The position numbers and the translations under genes are program-made. A stretch of DNA of 33,737 bases from Streptosporangiaceae bacterium (lineage in GTDB: Bacteria; Actinomycetota; Actinomycetes; Streptosporangiales; Streptosporangiaceae): assembly GCA_025934635.1 (NCBI GenBank), contig JAICWX010000064.1, positions 1 through 33,737 on the forward strand, in the 5' to 3' direction. Shown piece after piece: positions 28,915-33,737 of the stretch. Each line of letters starts with the position of its first letter. The stretch's first letter is position 1. A model generated the notes under the pieces. That model was given only the letters and a program-made list of their open reading frames with translations. It did no database searches and was not told where the DNA came from.

Positions 28915-29708
28915 GCGCGTCGTGTGACCCGCGGGAGATGACCGCGGACGATGTGGCCTGGGCAGCCGGGCTGATGGAGCGGCGCCGCCAGGTGTACGCC
29001 GGGTACTCGCCGGTGTTCTGGCGGCCGCGGCCGGGCGTCACCGGCCTGCACGCGCGCTTCCTCGCCCGCCAGCTCGCCTCGCCCGGCTTCCTCGCCCTGC
29101 GCACCGGGCACGGCTTCCTCATCGGCCAGCGCCGTGACCAGGAGGCGTTCGTCGACGACTTCGCGGTCGACGAGACGGCCCGCTGGGACGGCGACGGCGC
29201 CGCCCTGCTGCTGGCCGCATGGCGCCGCTGGGCGGCCGACGGCCTGGACGCGGTGCGGGTGGTGACCGCCCACGCCGACAACGACAAGTGCGCCATGCTG
29301 TCCGCGCTCTCCCTCGAACTGGCCGAGCAGTGGTGGGTCCGCGAGCTGTCCCCCGGGGATCGCGATGTCCAGGCCACCCCGGCCGGCCAGGTCACCCCGG
29401 CCGGCCAGGTCACCCCGGCCGGCCAGCCCACCCCGGCCGGGCCGGTCACCGGCGCCGGGTTTTCCGGCCTGCTCGGCCCGGCCCCGCCGGTCTACGACCC
29501 CGGCGGCCCGGTCCTGCTCGTCAGCGACCTGGCGGCCGGCCCCGACCTGGCCGGCCCCGACCTGGCCAGCGTCGAGCGGGAGGCGGCCGGGATGGGCGCC
29601 GTGCTGCTGATCGTGCCCGCCGCGCCCGCCTCCGCGCGAGCCGGCGCGATCGCCCGCCGCCCGGGCTGGACCGTCGCCTCGGACTGGTACCTGGGCCGCC
29701 CCGCCTGA
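28911..29708 (+). CDS. GNAT-like acetyltransferase-fold protein with repeat linker
   Basis: The protein has 265 residues. The first ~145 residues resemble a GNAT acetyltransferase: [32 protein letters not shown] and [28 protein letters not shown], the latter (read as FVDDFAVDE and [14 protein letters not shown]) being the acetyl-CoA strand and helix, although the classic Q/RxxGxG/A loop is only WDGDGA. After it comes a Pro/Ala/Gly linker with four TPAGQV-like units, then about 90 residues that look like a second degraded GNAT module ([13 protein letters not shown], ending in [12 protein letters not shown]). The GTG start overlaps the VOC stop. The acceptor substrate is unknown. Confidence 0.65.
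   Translation: MSASCDPREMTADDVAWAAGLMERRRQVYAGYSPVFWRPRPGVTGLHARFLARQLASPGFLALRTGHGFLIGQRRDQEAFVDDFAVDETARWDGDGAALLLAAWRRWAADGLDAVRVVTAHADNDKCAMLSALSLELAEQWWVRELSPGDRDVQATPAGQVTPAGQVTPAGQPTPAGPVTGAGFSGLLGPAPPVYDPGGPVLLVSDLAAGPDLAGPDLASVEREAAGMGAVLLIVPAAPASARAGAIARRPGWTVASDWYLGRPA
29376..29447 (+). repeat. Four 18-base tandem units in the GNAT-like gene
   Basis: Units begin at 29376, 29394, 29412 and 29430. The first two are identical (ACCCCGGCCGGCCAGGTC), the third and fourth diverge at their 3' ends. They encode [18 protein letters not shown] and TPAGPV and stay in frame. Confidence 0.9.
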
Positions 29709-29776
29709 GAACGCGGACTGAGAACGCGGACCTCCAGGGGTTACCAAGGCGGCCCGAGGTAGTCACACTTGATCGT

Positions 29777-31177
29777 GTGTACGACTACGACGTGCTGATA
29801 ATCGGCTCGGGACCGGGCGGTCAGAAGGCGGCCATCGCCGCGGCCAAGCTCGACCGGCGGGTGGCGATCGTCGAGCGCAAGGACATGATCGGCGGCGTCT
29901 GCCTCAACACGGGGACCATCCCGTCCAAGACGCTGCGCGAGGCCATCTTGTACCTGACCGGCCTGGACCAGCGGGAGATGTACGGGCAGAGCTACCGGGT
30001 CAAGGACGAGATCACCGTGGCCGACCTGGCCGCCCGGACCAGCCACGTGGTCAGCCGCGAGATGGACGTGGTGCGCAGCCAGCTGTCCAGGAACCGGGTC
30101 ACGATCCTGAGCGGCACGGGTTCCTTCACCGACCCGCACACGGTGCAGGTGGACGACGGCGCGGGCCGGATCCGCACGGCCACCGCGGACAAGATCGTGA
30201 TCGCCACCGGTACCCGGCCGGCCCGGCCCGCCAGCGTGGAGTTCGACGAGCGCACCATCATCGACTCCGACGGGATCGTCCACCTGGAGACGGTGCCCCG
30301 CTCGATGGTGGTGGCCGGCGCCGGGGTCATCGGCATCGAGTACGCGTCCATGTTCGCCGCCCTCGGTACCAAGGTCACCGTGGTCGAGCAGCGCGAGCGG
30401 ATGCTCGAGTTCTGCGACGTCGAGGTGGTCGAGGCGCTCAAGTACCACCTGCGCGACCTGGCCGTCACGTTCCGGTTCGGCGAGACGGTGGCCTCGGTCG
30501 AGGCGCGGCCCGAGGGGGCCATCGCCACCTTGCTGAGCGGGAAGAAGATCCCGGCCGACACGGTCATGTACTCGGCCGGCCGGCAGGGCGCCAGCGACCA
30601 CCTCAACCTCGACGCGGCCGGCCTGACCGCCGACAAGCGCGGCCGGATCGTGGTCGACGAGTTCTTCCGGACCGAGGTGCCGCACGTCTACGCGGTGGGC
30701 GACGTGATCGGCTTCCCCGCCCTGGCGGCCACGTCCATGGAACAGGGCAGGCTGGCGGCCCTGCACGCCTGCGGCGAGCCGCTGCACGCGCTCGGGCAGA
30801 TCCAGCCGATCGGCATCTACAGCATTCCCGAGATCAGTTACGTCGGGCGGACCGAGGAGCAGCTCACCCACGACAACGTGCCCTTCGAGGTAGGTGTCTC
30901 CCGGTACCGCGAGCTGGCCCGGGGCCAGATCATCGGCGACTCCTACGGCGTGCTGAAGCTGCTGGTCTCGCTGGACACCCACACGCTGCTCGGCGTGCAC
31001 GTGTTCGGCACCGGAGCCACCGAGCTGGTCCACATCGGCCAGGCCGTGATGGGCTGCGGCGGCACGGTCGACTACCTGGTCGACGCGGTCTTCAACTACC
31101 CGACCCTGGCCGAGGCGTACAAGGTCGCCGCGCTGGACGCGATGAACAAGATGCGGCAGATCGCCCGCTTCGCCTGA
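29777..31177 (+). CDS. sthA: Soluble Si-specific NAD(P)+ transhydrogenase
   Basis: SthA is a cytoplasmic flavoprotein that balances NADPH and NADH. The 466-residue length equals the E. coli enzyme. Motifs are the N-terminal FAD fold [16 protein letters not shown] near residue 8, [19 protein letters not shown] near 40, the NAD fold [20 protein letters not shown] near 178, [11 protein letters not shown] near 307 and the C-terminal dimer domain with [17 protein letters not shown]. The second active-site Cys of disulfide reductases is Thr in [10 protein letters not shown], which is the SthA hallmark and separates it from lipoamide dehydrogenase. The GTG at 29777 directly begins the YDYDVLIIG motif. 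No strong ribosome site is seen. It is a single gene. Confidence 0.93.
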   Translation: MYDYDVLIIGSGPGGQKAAIAAAKLDRRVAIVERKDMIGGVCLNTGTIPSKTLREAILYLTGLDQREMYGQSYRVKDEITVADLAARTSHVVSREMDVVRSQLSRNRVTILSGTGSFTDPHTVQVDDGAGRIRTATADKIVIATGTRPARPASVEFDERTIIDSDGIVHLETVPRSMVVAGAGVIGIEYASMFAALGTKVTVVEQRERMLEFCDVEVVEALKYHLRDLAVTFRFGETVASVEARPEGAIATLLSGKKIPADTVMYSAGRQGASDHLNLDAAGLTADKRGRIVVDEFFRTEVPHVYAVGDVIGFPALAATSMEQGRLAALHACGEPLHALGQIQPIGIYSIPEISYVGRTEEQLTHDNVPFEVGVSRYRELARGQIIGDSYGVLKLLVSLDTHTLLGVHVFGTGATELVHIGQAVMGCGGTVDYLVDAVFNYPTLAEAYKVAALDAMNKMRQIARFA

Positions 31178-31206
31178 GTCCGAGAAGAACCAGCGCCCGG
31201 AAGGAA

Positions 31207-31614
31207 TCAGCCGGCCAGCGGCTGGCTGAGGCGCAGGTGGTTCCCGCTCGGGTCGCGCACCCCGCAGTCCCGCACGCCGTAGGGCTGGTCGACCGGCTCC
31301 TGGAGGATCTCGGTCCCGGCCGCGCGCAGCGTCTCGAAGACCGTGTTGATGTCGTCGACCTCGAGGAACACCGCCAGGTTGCCCTTGCTGACCATCTCGC
31401 GCATGGTGGCCTGGTCGACCGGGGGGATGTGATGGTCGACGGCGGCCAGCAGCAGTTCGTGGGATGAGCCGGGCGCGGTCAGGGTCAGCCAGCGCATCTC
31501 CGGCCCCATCGGGACGTCCTGGCGGACCTCGAAGCCGAGCTGCTTGGTGTAGAAGTCCAGCGCCTGGTCGAGGTCCAGGCAGTACACGGGGGTGTGCGTA
31601 ATCGTCAGAGGCAT
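31207..31614 (-). CDS. VOC superfamily protein paired with an AraC regulator
   Basis: This 135-residue protein starts with ITHTPVYCLDLDQALDFYTK, has HELLLAAVDHH and NLAVFLEVDDINTVFETLRAAG in the middle and ends with GVRDCGVRDPSGNHLRLSQPL. The metal-ligand positions vary and the last Glu is replaced, so it may be a binding protein more than an enzyme. The start at 31614 is set by TAGCGT, which ends seven bases upstream. This promoter lies inside the 3' end of the AraC gene on the same strand. AraC-VOC pairs are common in actinomycetes, and the VOC protein is probably controlled by or works with the regulator. Confidence 0.88.
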   Translation of the reverse strand: MPLTITHTPVYCLDLDQALDFYTKQLGFEVRQDVPMGPEMRWLTLTAPGSSHELLLAAVDHHIPPVDQATMREMVSKGNLAVFLEVDDINTVFETLRAAGTEILQEPVDQPYGVRDCGVRDPSGNHLRLSQPLAG

Positions 31615-31619
31615 GCCGC

Positions 31620-32087
31620 TCACGCTATGCGCCCGGCGGCCGGACGCGCTTCTCCGATCCTGCTCGGTTCCGGCCGAGGCCCGGTCCGGCTGGCACCCAG
31701 CCAGCCGGGCCGGGTCCACGTCCGCGCCACGCACGCGGGCACCGGCGCCATCGCGCTATGGTCGCGCCCCCGGTAGGCGCTGGGCGGCTCGCCCACCAGC
31801 CGGGTGAACGTCGAGCTGAACGAACCGAGCGAGGTGAAGCCCACCGCCAGGCAGACGTCGGTGACCGTCCGGTCACCCCGGCGGAGCAGCGCCATCGCCC
31901 GCTCCAGGCGGCGGCTCTGCAGGTACGCGTACGGCGTCTCGCCGAACGCCGCCCGGAATTGCCGGGCGAAGTGCGAGGGCGACATCAGCGCCGCCCGGGC
32001 CATGGCCGGCACGTCCAGCGGCCGCGCGTACTCGCGGTCAAGCAGGTCCCGCGCGCGGCGCAGGTGCGCCAGGTCCTGGCAATCCAC
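31620..32087 (-). CDS. AraC family transcriptional regulator
   Basis: The 155-residue protein is mostly an AraC DNA-binding domain. The first helix-turn-helix is VPAMARAALMSPSHFARQFRAAFG (VPAMARAALMSPSHF then ARQFRAAFGETPYAYL) and the second is VTDVCLAVGFTSLGSFSSTF, then FTRLVGEPPSAYR, the family's end motif. There is no separate ligand domain, so it is of the short type. The tail of about 45 residues after that motif is Arg/Pro-rich, contains the promoter of the next gene and may not be functional. The GTG start follows TAGGTT by six bases and has no ribosome site. It is divergent from the NTF2-like gene across 31 bases. Confidence 0.88.
   Translation of the reverse strand: MDCQDLAHLRRARDLLDREYARPLDVPAMARAALMSPSHFARQFRAAFGETPYAYLQSRRLERAMALLRRGDRTVTDVCLAVGFTSLGSFSSTFTRLVGEPPSAYRGRDHSAMAPVPACVARTWTRPGWLGASRTGPRPEPSRIGEARPAAGRIA
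31622..31627 (-). promoter_or_regulatory. -10 element (TAGCGT) for the VOC gene
   Basis: On the minus strand TAGCGT ends seven bases before the ATG at 31614, inside the last codons of the AraC gene. Confidence 0.5.
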
Positions 32088-32093
32088 CCCCTG

Positions 32094-32099
32094 AACCTA
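32094..32099 (-). promoter_or_regulatory. -10 element (TAGGTT) for the AraC gene
   Basis: On the minus strand TAGGTT ends six bases before the GTG at 32087. It sits only eight bases from the opposite-strand hexamer TATCGT, so the two promoters overlap back to back. Confidence 0.5.
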
Positions 32100-32106
32100 T
32101 CGCGCG

Positions 32107-32112
32107 TATCGT
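32107..32112 (+). promoter_or_regulatory. -10 element (TATCGT) for the NTF2-like gene
   Basis: TATCGT ends six bases before the ATG at 32119. With the AraC promoter on the other strand, this makes a very compact divergent pair. Confidence 0.5.
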
Positions 32113-32118
32113 GCCAGC

Positions 32119-32427
32119 ATGAACGTGACCGAGCCGGCCATCCAGGCCCTGATCACCGCGATCAATGCCGGGGACCGCGAGGCGTTCGCCGCCGCGCTCA
32201 CCCCCGACGCGACGATGTCGGACGACGGTACCGACCGTAACCTCCGCCAATGGGCCGAACGGGAGATTTTCACCGTCCACGGTCACCTCGACGTGATCGC
32301 GGCGCAGGACGGCGGCCGCTCGCTCACCGCCGCCTATCGCAACGACACCTGGGGCGAGATGCGCACCCGGTGGGCCTTCACCGTCACCGACGGCAAGGTC
32401 AGCCGTTTCGAGACGGGTCAGGCCTGA
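32119..32427 (+). CDS. NTF2-like/SnoaL-like fold protein
   Basis: The protein has 102 residues with the small cone-shaped fold pattern: IQALITAINAGDREAFAAAL at the start, TPDATMSDDG next, then FTVHGHLDVIAAQDG and WAFTVTDGKVSRFETGQA as the last strands. The first helix with NAGD and the closing strand with FTVTDGKV are typical of SnoaL/NTF2-like proteins, which include isomerases, cyclases and simple binding proteins. Substrate is unknown. It is divergent from the AraC gene and overlaps the convergent frameshifted gene at its 3' end. Confidence 0.82.
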   Translation: MNVTEPAIQALITAINAGDREAFAAALTPDATMSDDGTDRNLRQWAEREIFTVHGHLDVIAAQDGGRSLTAAYRNDTWGEMRTRWAFTVTDGKVSRFETGQA

Positions 32428-32858
32428 CCTTCCCGAATTCGGCTGCCAGCTGGTGGCCGCGCCGCGCGCCTGCAGCTGGATCTCCTGGCCGTCGGCCAGC
32501 GAGATGGTCAGGTCCTGCCAGCTCCGGCCGGGGACCACGGTCATCGCGCTGATCCGGTCCAGCGGCACGTACCCGAGGTGGTCGCCCACCTGGTTGAGCA
32601 TCGGGTCGGCGCTCCACACGTGCAGCGCGTCGCCGGACAGGCCGAGCACCATCGCGGCGTCCAGCGGGACATCGGTCTGCTCGGTGATGCCGTGCGCTGC
32701 CGCCCGCGCCGCGGGCCGCGCGATCAGGTAGTTGCCCAGCGGCCCGAGCATCCGGGTGAACCCGGCCGCGGTGCTGACCCGCGCGCACGCCGCGGCCAGC
32801 GGCGGCGGCACGTCCGGCCCGCCAGGCCGGTAGCGAGCTCGTCGTCCTTCAGGTGCAT
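32399..32858 (-). pseudogene. Conserved hypothetical gene, apparently frameshifted twice
   Basis: The gene has a sound start: an ATG at 32858 with GAGGGAGGG just upstream opens [15 protein letters not shown]. The reading frame then needs one extra base near 32812 to enter the main frame ([20 protein letters not shown], then LGPLGNYLIARPAARAAAHG, MVLGLSGDALHVWSAD and SWQDLTISLADGQEI). A second change near 32440 would enter a frame ending at 32399 with HQLAAEFGKVRPDPSRNG. The pieces make about 150 residues with one possible membrane or amphipathic segment and a beta-rich, PH-like second half. Function is unknown. It may be a decayed gene, or two single-base errors in G/C runs. Confidence 0.55.
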
Positions 32859-32950
32859 GTGCCCTCCCTCGTGTCTCCGGTCATCTACCGGGACAGCAGG
32901 TACCGAAACCCTCAGATGCCCGCCACCTGCAGCGTTGTCCGATGTCTAGT

Positions 32951-32967
32951 GTCTAGTTACAGTAGAC
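32951..32967. promoter_or_regulatory. Inverted repeat overlapping the promoter of the zinc-finger gene
   Basis: GTCTA (32951-32955) and TAGAC (32963-32967) are an inverted repeat with a 7-base centre. The left arm is also part of two tandem TGTCTAG units (32943-32949 and 32950-32956). The site covers the -10 hexamer, so a bound protein would block transcription. Confidence 0.5.
32958..32963 (+). promoter_or_regulatory. -10 element (TACAGT) for the zinc-finger gene
   Basis: TACAGT ends six bases before the ATG at 32970. It lies inside the inverted repeat. Confidence 0.5.
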
Positions 32968-32969
32968 AG

Positions 32970-33605
32970 ATGGATGAGGAGCTGCTCGCCGAAGCCCGGC
33001 GGGCCGAGGAACGGCTGATCGACGCCGAGCGTGACGCCGAGGTGTTCCGCGCCGAATTCCACCGCGCCGTCCGCCGCCTGCACCTGAGCGGTGCCTCGCT
33101 CCGCGAGCTGGCCGGCGCCCTCGGCCTCAGCCACCAGCGAGTCCACCAGATCGTCGAGTCGGCCGGCGGCTCCCGCCGCTGGCTCCGCCAGCGCGAGCCG
33201 TCTCAGCGCGCGCCGCACCGCCCGGGACCGCATCTGGCCTGTACCTTCTGCGGTCAGGGGCAGGCCCAGGTGCAGAAACTGATCGCGGGCCCCCACGTGT
33301 ACATCTGCGATGCCTGCGTCGCCAACGCCAAGAACGTGATCACCTCCGGCCCGGTGCCTGGCATCCCCCTCGTGACCATGGCGCCCGGGCACGGCCAGCC
33401 GGAATTCGAGCCGAAGGACCGGCTGGCGTGCAGCTTCTGCGGCAAGAAGCTCCACCAGGTCGCCGGCCTGGCCGCGACCGCCCCGCCCGCCGGGACCTCG
33501 GCCAAGCGCGGGCTCCTCCCGCGCGCCACCGTCTGCACCGAGTGCCTGGACCTCTGCACCGAGATCATCGCCGAGGAGCTGGCCGAGGACGCAGACCCTA
33601 CGTAA
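32970..33605 (+). CDS. HTH protein with two ClpX-type C4 zinc fingers
   Basis: The protein has 211 residues. A charged N-terminal helix (residues 1-38) leads to a helix-turn-helix, [20 protein letters not shown] (43-62), of the sigma-region-4-like type. Two ClpX-type zinc fingers follow. The first has Cys91, Cys94, Cys113 and Cys116 (CTFC...CDAC), the second Cys154, Cys157, Cys189 and Cys192 (CSFC...CTEC). In ClpX this finger mediates dimer and adaptor contacts, but no AAA+ ATPase part exists here. The protein could be a DNA-binding factor whose fingers contact a protein partner such as ClpX substrates or adaptors. The start follows from the leaderless spacing and lies next to an inverted repeat that it may bind itself. 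Domain assignments are firm; the role is inference. Confidence 0.85.
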   Translation: MDEELLAEARRAEERLIDAERDAEVFRAEFHRAVRRLHLSGASLRELAGALGLSHQRVHQIVESAGGSRRWLRQREPSQRAPHRPGPHLACTFCGQGQAQVQKLIAGPHVYICDACVANAKNVITSGPVPGIPLVTMAPGHGQPEFEPKDRLACSFCGKKLHQVAGLAATAPPAGTSAKRGLLPRATVCTECLDLCTEIIAEELAEDADPT

Positions 33606-33737
33606 GCTCGTTGAGGTACTGGGGGAGCATCTCGCGCCAGGTGTGCCACTCGTGCGGCCACTGCGGGCCCCAGTTGTCCACCCGGTTGGGGATGCCCTTT
33701 CCGCCCAGCGCCTCGGCCATCTGCCAGGACGAGCCGA
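33598..33737 (-). CDS. Putative alpha/beta-hydrolase esterase, C-terminal end (5' truncated by window)
   Basis: The minus-strand frame is open to the window edge. Its last 46 residues include [20 protein letters not shown] and [23 protein letters not shown]-x-x-W near the end resembles the catalytic-His segment of actinobacterial esterase-D-like hydrolases (for example HDWPYWR in relatives). The stop overlaps the end of the zinc-finger gene by eight bases, so the two genes converge. The rest of the gene lies outside the window, and the substrate is unknown. Confidence 0.7.
   Translation of the reverse strand, partial: GSSWQMAEALGGKGIPNRVDNWGPQWPHEWHTWREMLPQYLNELT

Noticed and set aside
31615..31734. 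Longer VOC protein starting at 31734
   Set aside because: The extra 40 residues are antisense-like and overlap the AraC tail. The ATG at 31614 begins the VOC fold directly and has a TAnnnT box seven bases upstream.
32038..32398. Extension of the 32.4-32.8 kb minus frame through the NTF2-like gene
   Set aside because: Beyond about base 32440 it reads antisense to the NTF2-like gene with Gly/Val-rich sequence. The sensible C-terminus is in another frame that stops at 32399.

Overview
The window is high-GC DNA from an actinomycete. The main signs are extreme third-position G/C, a DUF222-HNH (13E12-type) protein, a DUF3052 protein, an AldO-type alditol oxidase, a CxxHxxC ferredoxin, a PadR-controlled ABC/FtsX exporter and many apparently leaderless genes. 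I cannot name the genus from sequence alone. No rRNA, tRNA, CRISPR array, transposase or phage gene was seen, so this looks like chromosomal accessory sequence.

Layout. 1-862: C-terminal part of an FtsX-type permease, overlapped on its 3' side by a convergent DksA/TraR zinc-finger gene. 1390-4871: a tightly coupled five-gene operon encoding a Ser-rich membrane stub, the flavin transferase ApbE, a bis-heme ferric-reductase-like membrane protein, a NuoF-like flavin/Fe-S protein and a CxxHxxC ferredoxin. This is a plausible transmembrane electron-transfer module and the best candidate here for a poorly described system. 4877-5839: pirin (minus). 5957-10655: operon of a PurM-like enzyme, an M20 dipeptidase, a NudC-like NADH pyrophosphatase and an alditol oxidase. 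10660-12142: a SufR-like Cys-rich ArsR/HTH regulator divergent from a small methyltransferase. 12156-16740: DUF1349 protein, DUF222-HNH protein, VOC protein, a frameshifted luciferase-like monooxygenase remnant and a FUSC-family membrane protein. 16818-19317: MFS transporter, secreted protein of unknown function and DUF3052 protein, all on the minus strand. 19402-23308: PadR regulator, ABC ATPase and FtsX permease, with two palindromes at the promoter. 23283-24326: stand-alone MreB homologue. 24488-28192: S53 sedolisin, hemerythrin-domain protein and HtrA-like protease. 28193-31177: repeat-rich intergenic region, then VOC, GNAT-like protein and soluble transhydrogenase SthA. 31207-33737: VOC and AraC pair, NTF2-like protein, a frameshifted conserved gene, an HTH plus double ClpX-type zinc-finger protein, and the end of an esterase.

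Two themes recur. First, eleven genes have a TAnnnT hexamer ending exactly 6 or 7 bases before the start codon and no usable Shine-Dalgarno sequence, which is the signature of leaderless transcripts. This rule settles several starts. Second, several proteins carry short in-frame tandem repeats or low-complexity insertions (Ser/Gly linker, MFS loop, GNAT linker, FUSC tail), and the HNH gene carries two copies of a 16-base palindrome.
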